Notes: generated from the letters alone by a model not told the origin. Positions 8,492 to 16,555 are shown, numbered from the stretch's first letter. The stretch is DNA of 64,000 nt from Desulfovibrio subterraneus (GCF_013340285.1 NZ_BLVO01000013.1:1321689-1385688), one strand, 5' to 3'. Numbers and translations are program-made.

Positions 8492-10099
8492 CTATACCTG
8501 AGACAAAAAGCTCAGGATTTCGCTGTTCAGTTCCACAAGGCGGTCGCGTATTTCGACCTGTTCCATCCAATCCTTTTCCTCGACCTTTTCAAGACGCTTG
8601 CGCAGCTGCGCCATCTTGGACTCGGTTTCGCCGATAAGGAACAACCAATCCACTCTCGGCTGGGCCCGCTGCGAATCCACAATGGTTTCGACAATCTTGC
8701 CGGGCTTGAGCATAAGCTCTTCAAGGTACTCGGGAATGTTCACGGACACGCCGAACTGTTCCTTCAACAGCCCTGCAAGGGTCCGTTGCGACATTTCTTC
8801 GCCGTGTACCAGAAAAACTTCCATCTCCGGACGGGCAATGGACTTGACCCAATCCAGAATCTGGCTCTGACCGGCATGACCCGAGAATCCGCCGATGGTA
8901 AACACTTTTGCGCGAATGGCAACATCTTCGCCGAACAGGCGCACGGTCTGCGCTCCGTCCACGATCTTGCGGCCCGGGGTGCCCTGTCCCTGATAGCCCA
9001 CGAACACGATGGAGGCGCCATCCTTCCAAATATTATGCCGCAGGTGGTGCTTTACACGTCCTGCGTTGCACATGCCGCTTGCGGAGATGATGATCGCGGG
9101 ACCATCCATGGTGTTAAGAGCGGTGGATTCATGCGTCTTCAGCGTAAAGCGCAGGTTGGGCAGATCAAGCGGGTCTTCGCCGGACTCGATGATCTTGCGC
9201 AACTCGTCATCCATATACTTGGGATGTTTTCTGAAAATTTCCGTTGCGCGAATGGCCAGCGGGCTGTCCAGATATATGGGCATATCCTTGGGCAGCTTGC
9301 CTTCCTTATCCAGCAGGTACAGCGTGTAGAGCACTTCCTGCGTGCGTTCCACGGCAAAGGCGGGAATAATGACCTTTTCACCATGCCCGTAGCTGTAGGC
9401 AATGGCTTCGGCCAGTTCCACGCGGCTGGTGCCGCTGTCCTTGTGGTTACGGTCGCCGTAGGTGGATTCGAGGAACAGGTAATCGGCAATGCCGGGTTCA
9501 TCGGGATCATTCACCATCAGCTGGTTGGGACGCCCAAGGTCGCCGGAGAAAACCATGCGGGTGCTGTCGCCGTTTTCTTTCACCTGCACTTCAAGGAAGG
9601 CAGAGCCGAGAATATGACCGGCATCGCGGTAGGTTACTCTCACACCGGGACATGGTTCAAACGGCTGGTTGTATTCAACCGTTTCAAAAAATCTGGAAAC
9701 ACGGGCCGCATCATCCTGCGTATACAGAGGTTCCACGGGCTTCTTGCCCTTGCGGCTCTGCTTTTTGGTGGCCCACTCGGCTTCCATTTCCTGAATGTGG
9801 GCGCTGTCCTGCAGCATTATTTCCAGCAGGTCCCGCGTGGGTTCCGTGCAATATATCTTTCCCTTGAAGCCCATGCGGGCCATGCGGGGGAGCAGACCGG
9901 TATGATCGATATGTGCGTGCGTAACAAGAAAGAAGTCTATCCGTGCAGGTTCGTATATATCGGTATCAACGTTGCGTTTTTCAATTTCCTTGTTGCCCTG
10001 ATGCATACCGCAGTCGATGGCAAAGCGCTTGTCGTCCGTTTCTATCATGTAGCAGGAGCCGGTTACGGTTTGCGCAGCTCCGAGAAACTGTATCTTCAT
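8492..10099 (-). CDS. Beta-CASP metallo-beta-lactamase family RNA-processing hydrolase
   Basis: 535 aa from the ATG at 10099 (MKIQFLGAAQTVTGSCY); an upstream extension to 10147 is not family-like. The metal motif HAHIDHTG is at 61-68. The metallo-beta-lactamase core is interrupted by a beta-CASP domain (about 205-380, with PAFAVERTQEVLY and SGMCNAGRV), and it ends with GGFSGHAGQ. The family includes CPSF-73-like and archaeal-like KH-free nucleases, so an RNA endo/exonuclease is likely, acting in the cytoplasm. The C-terminal ~70 residues are helical and charged, possibly for oligomerisation. It lies 15 bases upstream of rsmD on the same strand and probably heads the four-gene transcript. Confidence 0.88.
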   Translation of the reverse strand: MKIQFLGAAQTVTGSCYMIETDDKRFAIDCGMHQGNKEIEKRNVDTDIYEPARIDFFLVTHAHIDHTGLLPRMARMGFKGKIYCTEPTRDLLEIMLQDSAHIQEMEAEWATKKQSRKGKKPVEPLYTQDDAARVSRFFETVEYNQPFEPCPGVRVTYRDAGHILGSAFLEVQVKENGDSTRMVFSGDLGRPNQLMVNDPDEPGIADYLFLESTYGDRNHKDSGTSRVELAEAIAYSYGHGEKVIIPAFAVERTQEVLYTLYLLDKEGKLPKDMPIYLDSPLAIRATEIFRKHPKYMDDELRKIIESGEDPLDLPNLRFTLKTHESTALNTMDGPAIIISASGMCNAGRVKHHLRHNIWKDGASIVFVGYQGQGTPGRKIVDGAQTVRLFGEDVAIRAKVFTIGGFSGHAGQSQILDWVKSIARPEMEVFLVHGEEMSQRTLAGLLKEQFGVSVNIPEYLEELMLKPGKIVETIVDSQRAQPRVDWLFLIGETESKMAQLRKRLEKVEEKDWMEQVEIRDRLVELNSEILSFLSQV

Positions 10100-10303
10100 G
10101 CACAACTCACTGTAGTAGGTTAGACTCAAGAAGTACGCCGACGTCACAAATGGACATCACTATGGCCGCAGAAGCCGCCAAGCGCAAGTAATTTCCACCC
10201 GTTGCACCCGTTGCCGGAAAACCCTATACTTGCCCTACTATCGGGCTCTCATACCCTGTTCCGCCGCCCTGCGGCGATCAACCGAGCTATCACAGGAGCT
10301 AAC

Positions 10304-10960
10304 ATGCCTTCATCAAAACAGTATGTCATAGACAGCCTTTCCATTAAGGAATCGTGGCGTCTTTTCAAAATCATGTCGGAACTCGTGGACGGATTCGAAA
10401 CCCTGAGCGAGCTTGAGCAGTGCGTTTCCATCTTCGGTTCTGCCCGCGTTGCACCGGATTCCCCCCTTTATCAGGAGACGGAACTGCTGGCCCGCATGCT
10501 TGTGGAAGCTGGCTACGGCGTCATCACCGGCGGCGGCCCCGGCATCATGGAAGCCGGCAACAAGGGAGCATCCGCTGTAAACGGCACCTCGGTGGGCCTG
10601 CACATACACCTGCCCATGGAACAGCACAGCAACAACTACATGAACGTGCGCTGCAACTTCCGCTACTTCTTCGTGCGCAAGCTCATGTTCATCAAATACG
10701 CCATGGCCTATGTGGTTATGCCCGGCGGCTTCGGCACTCTGGACGAACTGACGGAAGCCTTTGTTCTTACCCAGACCAACCGCATAAAGCCCTTCCCCAT
10801 CATACTCTACAAGAGCGAATTCTGGAACGGCCTGATCGACTGGGTGAAGGACCAGATGGTAACCGGCGGCTACATCAAGGAAAAGGAACTGGACCTGATT
10901 ACCATACTGGACACCCCGGAAGAAGTGGTGGCCCACATCAAGAAGCACGTTATTGTCTAA
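10304..10960 (+). CDS. LOG-family protein (possible cytokinin-riboside monophosphate phosphoribohydrolase)
   Basis: 218 aa from the ATG at 10304, which has AGGAG upstream. The Rossmann-type LOG fold is marked by GGGPGIMEA (76-84) and PGGFGTLDE (140-148), the nucleotide-binding and catalytic motif of the lysine-decarboxylase-like/LOG family. Members cleave the N-glycosidic bond of nucleoside 5'-monophosphates. In bacteria the physiological substrate is mostly unknown (compare YgdH/PpnN). The next gene, tadA, starts three bases after the stop, so they form an operon. Confidence 0.9.
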   Translation: MPSSKQYVIDSLSIKESWRLFKIMSELVDGFETLSELEQCVSIFGSARVAPDSPLYQETELLARMLVEAGYGVITGGGPGIMEAGNKGASAVNGTSVGLHIHLPMEQHSNNYMNVRCNFRYFFVRKLMFIKYAMAYVVMPGGFGTLDELTEAFVLTQTNRIKPFPIILYKSEFWNGLIDWVKDQMVTGGYIKEKELDLITILDTPEEVVAHIKKHVIV

Positions 10961-10963
10961 CCA

Positions 10964-11515
10964 ATGACAACTCGCAGGGAACTGGAACACTGCCGCGCGG
11001 AGCTGACAGCTCTGCCTTCCGGCTGGGACTCGTGGGAAGCGCTCATGCGCCTTGCCATGGAAGAAGCCGCCAAGGCCGAAGAACTGGGCGAGGTTCCCGT
11101 GGGCGCAGTGCTTGTAACTCCGGACGGCGAGATACTGGCCAGGGGACATAACCGGACCATTACCGACAATGACCCCACCGCCCATGCGGAGATACTTGCC
11201 CTGCGCGACGCCGCCGCAACCGTGCGCAACTACCGGGTGGAAAACGCCGTGCTGGTGGTTACGCTGGAGCCGTGCATGATGTGCACCGGAGCCATGGTGC
11301 ATGCGCGTGTACGCGGTATTGTCTACGGCACAACCGACCCCAAGACCGGCGTGCTCGCCTCGCAGATGGAGGCTCTTGAGCTGCCGTTTCAAAACCATGC
11401 CATATGGCACATGGGCGGCGTGCTTGCGCAGGAATGCGCGGCTCAGCTCTCTGCCTTTTTCAGAAAGCGCAGAGAGGAACATAAACTGCGAAAATCCGAC
11501 ACCGCACCCTGTTGA
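10964..11515 (+). CDS. tadA: tRNA(adenine34) deaminase
   Basis: Converts A34 to inosine in tRNA-Arg(ACG), which is encoded twice at the left end of this window. Zinc site HAE (74-76) and PCMMC (103-107), with GEVPVGAVLV (42-51) before it. At 183 aa it has about 25 extra N-terminal residues compared with typical TadA. A second ATG (Met28) is possible, but coupling to the preceding stop favours the start given. An intrinsic terminator follows eight bases after the stop. Confidence 0.95.
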   Translation: MTTRRELEHCRAELTALPSGWDSWEALMRLAMEEAAKAEELGEVPVGAVLVTPDGEILARGHNRTITDNDPTAHAEILALRDAAATVRNYRVENAVLVVTLEPCMMCTGAMVHARVRGIVYGTTDPKTGVLASQMEALELPFQNHAIWHMGGVLAQECAAQLSAFFRKRREEHKLRKSDTAPC

Positions 11516-11522
11516 CCCTACC

Positions 11523-11553
11523 GCCCTCCGGCCCTCGCCGGAGGGCTTTTTTT
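11523..11553 (+). terminator. Terminator of the LOG-tadA operon
   Basis: A perfect 9-bp stem GCCCTCCGG/CCGGAGGGC (11523-11531, 11538-11546) followed by seven T. Confidence 0.93.
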
Positions 11554-11706
11554 CATATTAAAACCCACCCAACACAGGGGAACAACACGCCTTTTCTGCA
11601 TTTCCACGCGGTCTATAATGGCAATACAGTACCGTATGATGCATTATCTGCCTGTCATTCAACCATTCGCGCTTCACCCGGCTGTATTGGCTGTACCGGA
11701 GGATAT

Positions 11707-13002
11707 ATGGACATCCAGATTTCGCGAGCAGAACTGGTAAGAACCCTCGCCGCAACTCAGGATCTGGTCTGTCCTGTAGTTGCCGGACATGGCAAGCGGG
11801 TTGCCATCTTTTCATCACTCATTGCCGAGGCACTGGGCTACACCACAAAAGAACGGGAACGCCTGATGCTTGCGGCAGAGCTGCACGACATCGGCTGCTT
11901 CACGCTTTCCATAACAGAGATGAAGGACCTGCATGCCTTTGACGTTCTTGCACCGGAGAAGCACTGTGCTGTGGGCTACATTCTTCTCAGCCAGAGTGCA
12001 TTGTTCAAAGACATAACCAATACCATTCTGCACCACCATGTGCACTGGGATGCGACAAAAGGCTTTGATATCGAAGGCAACCCCATTCCTCTGGATGCAT
12101 ACATCATCCACCTTGCCGACAGGATAGACATATCCATCACGAACAAGCACCAGATTCTCACCGAGATGAAGCGCATCATCAAAACCATTACGGAATTATC
12201 CGGCACCCTGTTCTGCCCCAAGGTGGTGCGGGCATTTGAAGATGCCTCTGCGCGGGATGCCTTCTGGCTGCACGGTGTGCACAGTGAATACAGCACTGTC
12301 GGCCTGCAGGACACGGGCGAGATGCTTTCTACGCCGCAACTGCTGGAACTTGTGGACATCCTCACGCTTGCCATAGACTACAAGTCGCGCTTCACATCCA
12401 CCCATTCCTCCGGCGTTGCCGCCTCTGCCGTTGAGCTGGGCAAGCTTGCCGGCTTCAAGGACACCTTGCACCTGCAACTTGCCGGACAACTGCACGACCT
12501 TGGCAAGCTGATTGTACCCAACGAAATTCTCGAAAAGAACGGGCCGCTTACCGATGAGGAACGGGCCGTTATCGAAACCCACCCATTCTACACCTTTTCC
12601 ATGCTGAATCAGGCGAAGGGGTTGCGGGACATAGCCCGCACGGCCTCTTTCCATCAGGACAAGCTCAACGGACGAGGCTACCCTTTCCGTCCTGTACCGG
12701 AAGAATATGACATTCCCGCCCGCATACTGGCCATAAGCGACATATTCACGGCACTGACGGAAGATCGTCCCTACCGTGCAGGGCTGGATGAATCCAGCGT
12801 GCTGGGCATAATGCGCAAAATGACGGATGAGCTGCATCTGGACCCGGCCATATTTGCACTGGTGGAGAGCAACTACAATCACCTGAACGCCGTTAGGCAC
12901 GCCGCGCAGATTGAAGCTGGAAACCGCTATGAAGAGTTCTGGCGAGAAACAGCCGCCATCATGGAACACATTCACCCCGTCCACCGGCCCCCCGACAACT
13001 GA
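11707..13002 (+). CDS. Tandem HD / HD-GYP-like domain protein
   Basis: 431 aa from the ATG at 11707 (GGAGG four bases upstream). Two HD phosphohydrolase domains lie in tandem. The first (about 25-140) has HGKR, HD at 60-61, HHH (109-111) and HLADRID. The second (about 230-400) has HDLGKL (263-268), HQDKLNGRGYPF (316-327) and RPYRAG (354-359), close to the HD-GYP signature HHE..DGxGYP but with Gln in place of the second His/Glu. HD-GYP proteins hydrolyse cyclic di-GMP. The divergence makes a c-di-GMP role likely but unproven. No receiver or sensor domain is attached. It is followed by the terminator-repeat-terminator structure at 13048-13266. Confidence 0.88.
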   Translation: MDIQISRAELVRTLAATQDLVCPVVAGHGKRVAIFSSLIAEALGYTTKERERLMLAAELHDIGCFTLSITEMKDLHAFDVLAPEKHCAVGYILLSQSALFKDITNTILHHHVHWDATKGFDIEGNPIPLDAYIIHLADRIDISITNKHQILTEMKRIIKTITELSGTLFCPKVVRAFEDASARDAFWLHGVHSEYSTVGLQDTGEMLSTPQLLELVDILTLAIDYKSRFTSTHSSGVAASAVELGKLAGFKDTLHLQLAGQLHDLGKLIVPNEILEKNGPLTDEERAVIETHPFYTFSMLNQAKGLRDIARTASFHQDKLNGRGYPFRPVPEEYDIPARILAISDIFTALTEDRPYRAGLDESSVLGIMRKMTDELHLDPAIFALVESNYNHLNAVRHAAQIEAGNRYEEFWRETAAIMEHIHPVHRPPDN

Positions 13003-13047
13003 GCGCAAGCCCCATATCAATCTTTATCGCTCCACACCAAATTGAAA

Positions 13048-13073
13048 GGCGGGACAGTATTAACTGTCCCGCC
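13048..13073 (+). repeat. Terminator-like hairpin A1, left flank of dispersed repeat copy A
   Basis: A perfect 11-bp stem GGCGGGACAGT/ACTGTCCCGCC (13048-13058, 13063-13073). The 26 bases match hairpin A2 (13234-13259) at 23 positions in the same orientation. It lacks A2's T run. Confidence 0.8.
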
Positions 13074-13096
13074 TCAGATTGCTGAAAGTCGTTTTT

Positions 13097-13224
13097 GGTA
13101 TTTGGGGCTCCGCCGGGCAGGAACCTAACGTTCCTGCACCTCGTATAAGCGATGAAAATCCGTTTTTGGGTCTTAGGCTCCGGCTTAACGGAAATACGGT
13201 TTTACTGAAAACGAGGGTTTGTCA
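13097..13224 (+). repeat. Dispersed ~128-bp repeat, copy A
   Basis: Matches the reverse complement of 63049-63175 over its whole length at more than 90% identity by eye, including 60 bases around the internal hairpin with no difference. The hairpin is GCAGGAAC/GTTCCTGC with a 5-base loop (13117-13137). No ORF is conserved between the copies. It lies between convergent genes and between two copies of the local terminator. Confidence 0.85.
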
Positions 13225-13233
13225 GTAACCTGA

Positions 13234-13266
13234 GGCGGGGCAGCATTGACTGTCCCGCCCTTTTTT
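13234..13266 (+). terminator. Terminator A2, right flank of dispersed repeat copy A
   Basis: A 10-bp stem with one G-T pair (13234-13243 with 13250-13259), then C and six T. Good plus-strand terminator for the HD protein gene, even though it is 230 bases from that gene's stop; hairpin A1 is its near copy, closer in. Confidence 0.88.
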
Positions 13267-13336
13267 GCATGCATTCCATCCGGCCATGCAGACCGGACGC
13301 TCACAGAGCAGAGCCATGTTACCCGGCTTGCGTATG

Positions 13337-13891
13337 TCACTTGCGTATCGGGCATTCTCCGCCGCAGAGCGGCACCTTGTTCCACGGCATCATGACCAGA
13401 ACGCGCATCATGCCGCACACGCCGGTTACTCCGGCAAAGATCATTCCGCCTCCCACAAACAAGGGGATGGCAAAGAAGAATGGAGAGACGAGCAACCCGA
13501 GCAAGGTGAACAGTAAGACGATGCTCCCGGCAGCAATGAGCACCTGCCGTTCCAGAGGGATGGCCTTACGGCCTTCTATCACTGGCAGGCCTGCTTCCTT
13601 CCATGCGACCATGCCTCCGTCCAGCACTGCGGTTTCATCCATCTCGCGGGCCAACGCCTTTGCGGCATCTGCAGCGCGTGCACCGGAGCGGCACACAAGC
13701 ACCGGCAGCTTGCCCTTGCCGCCCATGGCCTCTACCCGCTCCCGGCTGACAATATCAAAAGGAAGAAACACGGAATCCGGCAGCCGCTCGGCAACCGCCT
13801 CGCCTGTGGTTCGCACATCCACCAGCACGGCCTTGCCCTGCTGCACCATGTCGTAAGCCACCTTGGGGGTCATCTTGGTTATTGTAGCCAT
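13337..13891 (-). CDS. Rhodanese-domain membrane protein (YgaP-like)
   Basis: 184 aa from the ATG at 13891 (GGAG eight bases upstream); the frame to 13915 adds only eight unlikely residues. An N-terminal rhodanese domain (about 5-108) has the active-site Cys67 in CRSGARA. It is followed by a basic linker and two hydrophobic segments (about 115-137 and 140-165) of the DUF2892/inner-membrane type, as in E. coli YgaP. It would transfer sulfane sulfur at the cytoplasmic face of the inner membrane. The C-terminus carries two more Cys (176, 180) that could relay persulfide. Confidence 0.9.
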   Translation of the reverse strand: MATITKMTPKVAYDMVQQGKAVLVDVRTTGEAVAERLPDSVFLPFDIVSRERVEAMGGKGKLPVLVCRSGARAADAAKALAREMDETAVLDGGMVAWKEAGLPVIEGRKAIPLERQVLIAAGSIVLLFTLLGLLVSPFFFAIPLFVGGGMIFAGVTGVCGMMRVLVMMPWNKVPLCGGECPIRK

Positions 13892-14227
13892 ATGATATCT
13901 CCTGATCTCTCGCATAGAGCGACAGCGTGTTGCATAATTGATTAGACTACAGCCATCATACCCCGCTCGGGTATTTTTTCAAGATGTTTGGTGCATTCAT
14001 GCAAATATCACATCACGCAGGCATTGCAGAATTTGCGAAGCGCTCCCTGCGCGGGTCTGTTTTCCATTCGCAGGCATATTGTCGCTCATCGCATCAGAAC
14101 AGGGAATCGGTTGCCAACATCCTTCCATCACCCATAATTTTATGCTTGCGCGTGCCATCAAAATATCTTAGTAACCAAGTCCCTTTCGACGACAGCGAAT
14201 CTCCTTCGCCCAATCGAAAGACCATAC
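13892..14227. other. Intergenic region between the rhodanese gene and tRNA-Ser
   Basis: No convincing gene. A short hairpin TACCC/GGGTA followed by six T is at about 13959-13979. A promoter candidate for tRNA-Ser is listed separately. The left part should hold the promoter of the minus-strand rhodanese gene, which I could not place. Confidence 0.4.
14111..14138 (+). promoter_or_regulatory. Candidate promoter of tRNA-Ser
   Basis: TTGCCA (14111-14116), 16 bases, CATAAT (14133-14138). It would give a leader of about 80 bases before the tRNA. Confidence 0.35.
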
Positions 14228-14323
14228 GGAGAGGTAGCGAAGTCCGGCCGTAACGCGCTCGACTCGAAATCGAGTTAGGGGTTAATAGCCTCTACGTGGG
14301 TTCGAATCCCACCCTCTCCGCCA
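14228..14323 (+). tRNA. tRNA-Ser (anticodon CGA)
   Basis: 96 bases with the long variable arm of class II tRNAs. Acceptor GGAGAGG (14228-14234) pairs with CCTCTCC (14313-14319), then G and an encoded CCA. The anticodon stem CTCGA/TCGAG encloses CTCGAAA, giving anticodon CGA. Its last 20 bases recur with one mismatch at 15746-15765, marking it as an integration site. Confidence 0.95.
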
Positions 14324-14325
14324 CG

Positions 14326-14376
14326 AAGTTAAAGCCCCCTGAAGCACGAAAGTGATTCAGGGGGCTTTAACTTTTT
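14326..14376 (+). terminator. Terminator of tRNA-Ser
   Basis: A long perfect stem (14326-14343 with 14356-14373) of 18 bp with a 12-base loop, whose 3' arm ends in a T-rich stretch (14372-14376). Confidence 0.92.
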
Positions 14377-14377
14377 C

Positions 14378-14670
14378 TACACCAGCCGCCTCACGTTCAC
14401 CGCCGAGATGAACAACCCCATTCAGACTCTTCAGCTTCAGACCATCGGTGCCGTGTAGCTCAGTTCGAACGAGCAATCATCAAGGAGCATCAGCGAGAGG
14501 GAATTGCCGAGGCGCTGGACAAAGGCAAGCATTGCGGCAGGTCTGCCAAGCTGTCAGTCGAACAGGTCGATGAACTCAAGGCGCGGATCGAAGCCGGGGA
14601 AGAGAAGAAGGGGCTGGCGATGGAGTACGGTATCAGCAGGCAGACGCTATACAGGCTGCAAAAAAGCTAG
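14378..14670 (+). pseudogene. C-terminal remnant of a serine recombinase (resolvase/invertase), frameshifted
   Basis: Two frames together spell the end of a Hin/Tn3-resolvase-type protein. 14378-14454 reads YTSRLTFTAEMNNPIQTLQ and on to TIGAV, then a stop. From 14464 a second frame reads FERAIIKEHQREGIAEALDK and ends GLAMEYGISRQTLYRLQKS before TAG (14668-14670). The expected family junction is GAVAQFER, so about two bases have been gained (or one lost) near 14454. The C-terminal HTH is complete; the catalytic N-terminal domain is absent. It begins right after the tRNA-Ser terminator, the expected place for remains of an integrated element. Confidence 0.85.
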
Positions 14671-14726
14671 TAACCTTCCCTTCCTGTATATCTGTTTTGT
14701 TATGCCATCCCACTAGCGAGCATCAT

Positions 14727-15638
14727 ATGATCGACAATATTCCTACCGCTCAAGACTTTCACGATTCCGGGAAAGAGCTCCTTGCCTATGCTTGGGACAT
14801 CGTAGCAAGCCTCCTTATGGATTTAAAGGAGGTGTATCCGCCTGATTTTGAAGATGAAGAAAGGGAATATTGGGAGGCGTCCAAGCGACACCTGAACACA
14901 GCGGTGTCCATAATGCAGCAAGGAACTGAGTTTCTCCTCAAGGGAGAGATCGCGAATGTTTCACCATATATACTGATTGCTGGAAATCCTAGTTCATGGC
15001 CGACACCATACTCTGATGCCAAGCTGCACTTTAATGAGTTTAGAACTATAGACTCTCAGGACCTCATTAAGGTTCACGACACTGTCTGTGAAAGAGAAAT
15101 GCCTAAGGACTTTACTTCTAATTATAATAATCTTCGTATAATTAGAAATGTTATAATGCATTCGGTGAAAAAAGATATCACGCTTACAGCTATTGATATA
15201 ATAGAAACAGTATTGTACATACATAACACATTTTTAAAAAATGAATCTTGGCTACAACTACGTCTTGATTATCTATCTCGAAAGCCAAACCACTTGCTTG
15301 GAGGGAATGACTACGATATAGACATCATGTGTATTGAGACAGAACTTATAATTGACCTCCTTCCACCAAGTGTAGTTAAAAAATACTTCAACATAGTAAA
15401 GTCAAGAAGAGCATATCTTTGTCCAAAGTGCTACAACGACGCAAAGAAAGACTTCGACTTTGAATCAAAGCTCGCTCGACTTACATCGCGCAGTAAGGAT
15501 TGTACAACAATATACTGCCCCGTATGCGACGAAACACACAACGTCATAAGGGAAAAATGTTCAAGTTGCCCCGGAAACGTGCTTAGCGATGAAGGTATAT
15601 GTTTGACTTGCGAAGAAGACAATACTCCTACTGATTAG
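14727..15638 (+). CDS. Unknown protein with HEPN-like R-N-x3-H motif and C-terminal zinc ribbons
   Basis: 303 aa from the ATG at 14727 (weak AGCGAG upstream); an in-frame ATG at 14697 adds ten residues. I do not recognise an exact family. The first 220 residues are predicted helical, with LRIIRNVIMHSV at about 136-147. Arg140-Asn141...His145 fits the RNxxxH/Rx4H catalytic motif of HEPN ribonucleases. The C-terminus has four CxxC pairs (C232/235, 264/267, 278/281, 292/295), suggesting two zinc ribbons that could bind nucleic acid. The gene is clearly more AT-rich than its neighbours and sits between tRNA-Ser and a second copy of its 3' end, beside a dead recombinase, so it was acquired. A defence or toxin role is inference; a HEPN/DUF4145-like reading is the main alternative. 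Confidence 0.7.
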   Translation: MIDNIPTAQDFHDSGKELLAYAWDIVASLLMDLKEVYPPDFEDEEREYWEASKRHLNTAVSIMQQGTEFLLKGEIANVSPYILIAGNPSSWPTPYSDAKLHFNEFRTIDSQDLIKVHDTVCEREMPKDFTSNYNNLRIIRNVIMHSVKKDITLTAIDIIETVLYIHNTFLKNESWLQLRLDYLSRKPNHLLGGNDYDIDIMCIETELIIDLLPPSVVKKYFNIVKSRRAYLCPKCYNDAKKDFDFESKLARLTSRSKDCTTIYCPVCDETHNVIREKCSSCPGNVLSDEGICLTCEEDNTPTD

Positions 15639-15729
15639 CACGCCACCACTCAGCGGATACACAGAGCGAATACACACGTCCATCAACCCAAGGCGCGCGT
15701 CGAATAAACTCAGCTAGTTAGCGATTGTC

Positions 15730-15765
15730 GTGGGGGAGAGGGACAAATCCCACCCTCTCCCCCAC
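15730..15765 (+). repeat. Right-end att-like copy of tRNA-Ser 3' end / decayed tRNA
   Basis: 15746-15765 repeats 14305-14324 (T-arm end, acceptor and CCA) with one mismatch in 20. Together with 15730-15742 it forms a perfect 13-bp stem GTGGGGGAGAGGG/CCCTCTCCCCCAC, as if the acceptor stem of a second tRNA-Ser survived while its body was lost. It bounds the 1.4-kb island. Confidence 0.7.
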
Positions 15766-15776
15766 AAAAACAATTT

Positions 15777-15809
15777 GAGCCACTTAGCAGACTGCCAAGT
15801 GGCTCTTTC
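15777..15809 (+). terminator. Terminator after the tRNA-Ser remnant
   Basis: Stem GAGCCACTT/AAGTGGCTC (15777-15785, 15797-15805) with an 11-base loop, then TTTCT. Its position mirrors the terminator after the intact tRNA-Ser. Confidence 0.75.
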
Positions 15810-15848
15810 TATGCCTACTTATTGGGGCGCATTGTAATCAATCCCCCA

Positions 15849-16346
15849 TCACCGCCGCAACGCCCTGATACTCAGCAGAATATCCAACTCAATGCGGGCA
15901 ACGCGGCCATCCAGACGGCCGATGGTCTCGCGCTCTATGGTATTCAGAAATGACATGTTGCGCAGATCTTCTGCGGTATACTGCCGCACCATCCTTCTTG
16001 CCCTGAACTGACGCTCCAGCTGGGTCTCGGCAATGCAACCATCCGGCCCGGCTATTCCGCCGCCTTCTCGGGCCGCATAGACATCATTAGATATATAGAA
16101 CAAAAAACCGCACCACAGAGCCAGTTCATCATAATAGGCATATTGGAAGCGATAACTCTCGCTTCTGCCGCTGCCGGAACTCGTATTCATCTGCGTTGCC
16201 ACAAAACCCCGCAACGACAATGCGGATTCCCGAAGGTCTTTGATCTCGCGCTGCAATACCACGTGAGAGTCGGAAGCGCCGACTTGAGCAGGCAGCCCCG
16301 TAAGCAAGACCACCACGAATACGAGCAGAATAATCCCTGTGCGCAT
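15849..16346 (-). CDS. Secreted or membrane-anchored protein of unknown function (165 aa)
   Basis: Starts at the ATG at 16346, giving the signal sequence RTGIILLVFVVVLLTGLPAQ with a likely cleavage after VGAS. The rest is soluble: a helical region (REIKDLRESALSLRGFV), a Ser/Gly-rich bend, an aromatic stretch (YRFQYAYYDELALWCGFLFY) and a basic helical end. Two Cys (in LWCGF and DGCIAE) may form a disulfide. No family recognised. It stands alone between the tRNA-Ser island and mucR. Confidence 0.7.
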   Translation of the reverse strand: MRTGIILLVFVVVLLTGLPAQVGASDSHVVLQREIKDLRESALSLRGFVATQMNTSSGSGRSESYRFQYAYYDELALWCGFLFYISNDVYAAREGGGIAGPDGCIAETQLERQFRARRMVRQYTAEDLRNMSFLNTIERETIGRLDGRVARIELDILLSIRALRR

Positions 16347-16555
16347 AGCTCCCACCTTATTGATACATGCTTCAGCACCGCCGAGTGCACACCGCAACGC
16401 ACCACGTGAATCATTTTTCCACTTTCACCGTATCCTGAAATACAGAATTTAGGAAACTGTCTGCCGTTCCCGGTCAACGTATACAGCAAACAGGCAGAAG
16501 AAAGGCACACCACCATGCGGAAGCAAAATAACACCTCACCACAGAATGCAACGGC

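Noticed and set aside
7982-10123. A 713-codon open frame on the plus strand
   Set aside because: It lies antisense to rsmD and the beta-CASP hydrolase, both with clear family motifs. Its predicted protein is rich in His/Gly and has no family features, typical of an antisense frame in GC-rich DNA.
14504-14716. A 70-codon frame across the recombinase remnant
   Set aside because: It is out of frame with the recognisable recombinase C-terminus, which explains the sequence better.
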